A stretch of 6,410 nt of DNA from Candidatus Aminicenantota bacterium (GTDB taxonomy: Bacteria > Acidobacteriota > Aminicenantia > UBA2199): positions 1,788,849 to 1,795,258 of the forward strand of contig CP070627.1 of assembly GCA_020355945.1 (NCBI GenBank). Direction: 5' to 3'. Under the pieces are notes generated by a model. It was not told where the DNA came from, did not search any database, and was given only the letters and a program-made list of their open reading frames with translations. Each line of letters starts with the position of its first letter. Position 1 is the stretch's first letter. The translations under genes were made by a program, and so were the position numbers. Positions 5,901-6,410 of the stretch are shown piece after piece.

Positions 5901-6410
5901 TCATTAGGGCCTGGCATGCCAGGTGAATGGCCACCAGGGAAGTGGAACAGGCGGTCTGGATGGTAATACTGGGCCCCTTTAGATTTAAGTTAAAGGACAA
6001 ACGGGTACACAGGTAGCGTATTCCCGTGAGCCTGGAGGAGGCGAAACTGCCGAATGAACGACTCTTACCGGATAGTAAAGCCCGGACCTCCCATTCCAGG
6101 TTTTGCGCGGCACCGGCATATACCCCGATCAAACCCGTATACATTTCGGGGTCTATGCCAGCATCCTCCAGGGCTTCCCAGGAAATTTCATGGAATATTC
6201 GCACTTGCGGGTCCAATAGTTCGGCCTCCCTGGGGGTATAACCGAAAAAACCGGCATCAAAGTATTCTTTATCTTCCAGGTTGGCTCCGGCTTTTATATA
6301 GTTGGGTATTTTTAATGTTCCCGGGCTTACTCCTGCCTCCAGCATTTCTTCATCGGTATAAAACGATATCGATTCGACGCCCTTTTCCAGGTTATTCCAG
6401 AATTCATTAA
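2911..6410 (-). CDS. Hybrid trans-AT PKS/NRPS protein: KS - linker - carrier protein - condensation (5' end outside window)
   Basis: The protein extends an acyl chain by decarboxylative Claisen condensation, holds it on a carrier protein and passes it to a condensation domain for amide formation with an amino acid. 1165 residues are visible before the TAG stop. An internal ATG at 6345 is not the real start: upstream codons to 6408 stay open and read NEFWNNLEKGVESISFYTDE, a normal KS N-terminal stretch, so probably 20-30 KS residues and any earlier modules lie beyond the right edge. Numbering from the ATG at 6345, the order is KS to about 387, post-KS linker 397-552, carrier about 605-677 (Ser637), condensation about 690-1115 (His827), then an acidic tail. 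No acyltransferase, ketoreductase, dehydratase or thioesterase is present, so malonyl loading must come in trans and the beta-keto group is not reduced here. The next gene follows after 9 bases. The product is unknown. Confidence 0.95.
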   Translation of the reverse strand, partial: NEFWNNLEKGVESISFYTDEEMLEAGVSPGTLKIPNYIKAGANLEDKEYFDAGFFGYTPREAELLDPQVRIFHEISWEALEDAGIDPEMYTGLIGVYAGAAQNLEWEVRALLSGKSRSFGSFASSRLTGIRYLCTRLSFNLNLKGPSITIQTACSTSLVAIHLACQALMSGECDVAIAGGVTLSPQKKTGYFYENDLIFSSDGHNRTFDANGDGTVFGEGAGVVVLKPLEEALANEDNIYAVIKSTAINNDGNRKVGFTAPSVEAQVEMMCAAYHVAGIHPETIGCVEAHGTATHLGDPIEIEALKQAFSTNKKGFCLIGSVKTNLGHLDAVSGAAGFIKAVLSLKHKKIPPSLHFEIPNPELDLIDSPFVVNTRLTGWEPGDTPRRAAVNSLGMGGTNAHVVLEEAPEREKSSASRDYQLILLSAKTRKSLDMAVGNLAGFLKRNKDINLADAAYTLQTRRKTYRYRSALVCSCSPVEDAINALSCPQSLKVHEYDNANPDKKIEENPGKNINHLVKNPGEEIPGVLLLLDKIGQAWLQGQTIDWASFYKEEKRHCISLPPYAFDRQRYWPDDANLENLMKQYPGAKSPEDTPVQWPGEIDKQEKTSAPLFPRPDLSTPYVPPTHEIEIGLVEICQELFGYEKIGIMDNFFELGGNSLSVINFVSEIHKKFNTRIQIQDVFANRSLQELSALIKKADKEKYFSIEPAEEKEYYELSSAQKRLYILTRVEKNINTAYNLPQAVIIEGKLDKQQVEASFHMLVNRHQNFRTSFDIKPGKPVQIIHKAVEFKIQYESLPSGTGSPVQENEMQKVIDQFIKPFDITKAPLLRVGLVRLGKEKHMLLLDMHHIISDGVSIAVMVQEFVRLYKGEELPGLRVQYKDFSGWQNTTFSLTKMKNQEDYWLDRFKGDIPTLNLATDYPRQAVKNFTGSHVSREIDRELTGKIKELMKETKTTLYMVLLAAFNILLSGYTEQEDIIVGVPAAARSHPDLENIIGMFVNTLAVRNYPGKQRSIDDFLQEVKYNTLNAFANQDYPFENLVNKLGISKNPGRNPLFDILFVSEDLGIPGLEVKGLTFTSYVFKRKTSHMDLVFFIVEIDNTIVMTLEYATALFSQSSVEGMLKHYVEILEQVVENRDIKLEEIKISHDLIVPRADILKEDQDDFEFL
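2914..2952 (-). other. Acidic C-terminal tail of the first protein, candidate docking segment
   Basis: The last residues, DILKEDQDDFEFL, follow the end of the condensation fold and are strongly acidic with two aromatic residues. The start of the next protein is rich in Lys and Arg (RAAAAGQFSKEK). Short acidic C-terminal motifs are known to guide NRPS subunit pairing, so a docking role is plausible but is inferred here from charge and position only. Confidence 0.4.
3001..4278 (-). other. Complete condensation (C) domain at the C-terminus of the first protein
   Basis: It starts with YYELSSAQKRLYIL (C1) and has RHQNFRTSF (C2) and MHHIISDGVS (C3; catalytic second His at codon 3865-3867, Asp of the DG pair retained). 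Further motifs are YKDFSGWQ (C4), IGMFVNTLAVR (C5), NQDYPFENLV (C6) and RNPLFDILF (C7). All core motifs look intact, so it should be active in amide formation. No adenylation domain follows on the same protein, so its amino acid must be supplied by another polypeptide, most simply the next gene. Confidence 0.95.
4315..4533 (-). other. Carrier protein (ACP/PCP) domain
   Basis: This is a domain of about 73 residues with the phosphopantetheine site DNFFELGGNSLSV. The modified serine is Ser637 counting from the ATG at 6345 (codon 4435-4437). GGNSL is closer to the peptidyl-carrier style than to the GxDS style of classic ACPs, which is common at PKS/NRPS junctions. It is preceded by a proline-rich linker of about 50 residues and followed directly by the condensation domain that it would feed. 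Confidence 0.95.
4690..5157 (-). other. Post-KS linker with no acyltransferase domain (trans-AT type)
   Basis: After the KS the sequence reads LILLSAKTRKSLD, then AAYTLQTRRKTYRYRSALV, then about 60 polar residues containing two NPG motifs, and then QAWLQGQTIDWASFY and ISLPPYAFDRQRYW. These are the flanking pieces of the KS-AT adaptor and the terminal LPxYxFxRxRYW strap. The roughly 300-residue acyltransferase with its GHSxG motif is absent. Known trans-AT PKS modules have this layout and use a separate acyltransferase. Confidence 0.85.
5185..6410 (-). other. Ketosynthase (KS) domain, N-terminal edge cut off
   Basis: All three catalytic residues are visible, numbered from the ATG at 6345. They are Cys133 in TACSTS (codon 5947-5949), His269 in EAHGTATHLGDP (5539-5541) and His307 in KTNLGHLDA (5425-5427). 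The domain closes with GMGGTNAHVVLEEAP. It should therefore be an elongating KS and not a Cys-less decarboxylating one. The usual DPQQR or DPQHR motif reads DPQVR here (residues 45-49), a small departure of unknown effect. Confidence 0.97.

Noticed and set aside
6343..6345. ATG at 6345 as the true start of gene 1
   Set aside because: Twenty-one more codons upstream are open and match the expected KS N-terminal sequence, so the start lies outside the window.

Overview
The window is bacterial and carries one strand of a modular natural-product assembly line. Both genes lie on the minus strand, read from right to left, and both run off the window. The right edge cuts the 5' end of the first gene and the left edge cuts the 3' end of the second. 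I see no RNA gene, insertion sequence, CRISPR array, promoter or terminator, and essentially every base from 1 to 6410 is coding. The lineage cannot be fixed from this window. The hybrid PKS/NRPS style, moderate GC, AGGAG ribosome-binding site and wording such as YASKRAAAAGQ at an NRPS start remind me of uncultured acidobacteria-like or Aminicenantes-like genomes. That is an impression, not a search result.

Gene 1 (2911-6410) encodes a ketosynthase (KS) lacking only the start of its fold, then a post-KS linker, a carrier protein and a complete condensation (C) domain with HHIISDG, and ends in an acidic tail. It has no acyltransferase, ketoreductase or dehydratase, so it looks like a trans-AT PKS module followed by a C domain. 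The C domain's partner adenylation domain would have to be on another protein.

Gene 2 (1-2901) starts 9 bases after the gene 1 stop, in the same frame, with a ribosome-binding site overlapping that stop. I read it by hand as one uninterrupted frame of 967 codons; it is still open at base 1. It begins with only the C-terminal half of a condensation domain and continues into the first part of an adenylation (A) domain (core motifs A1 and A2). It then passes, without a stop or frameshift, into a radical SAM domain (CPYHCLFC) followed by a cobalamin-binding-like domain. The A domain's ATP-binding motifs (A3 onward) are not in the window.

The two proteins probably act in sequence. Gene 1 extends an acyl chain and presents it to its terminal C domain. 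Gene 2 would activate the incoming amino acid and, if the radical SAM and B12 parts are functional, modify it or the chain, perhaps by methylation at an unactivated carbon. The embedded radical SAM/B12 segment is the most unusual feature of the window. It may be an A domain interrupted by a radical SAM module, or a chimeric fusion that has lost A-domain function. The sequence left of base 1 decides between them.
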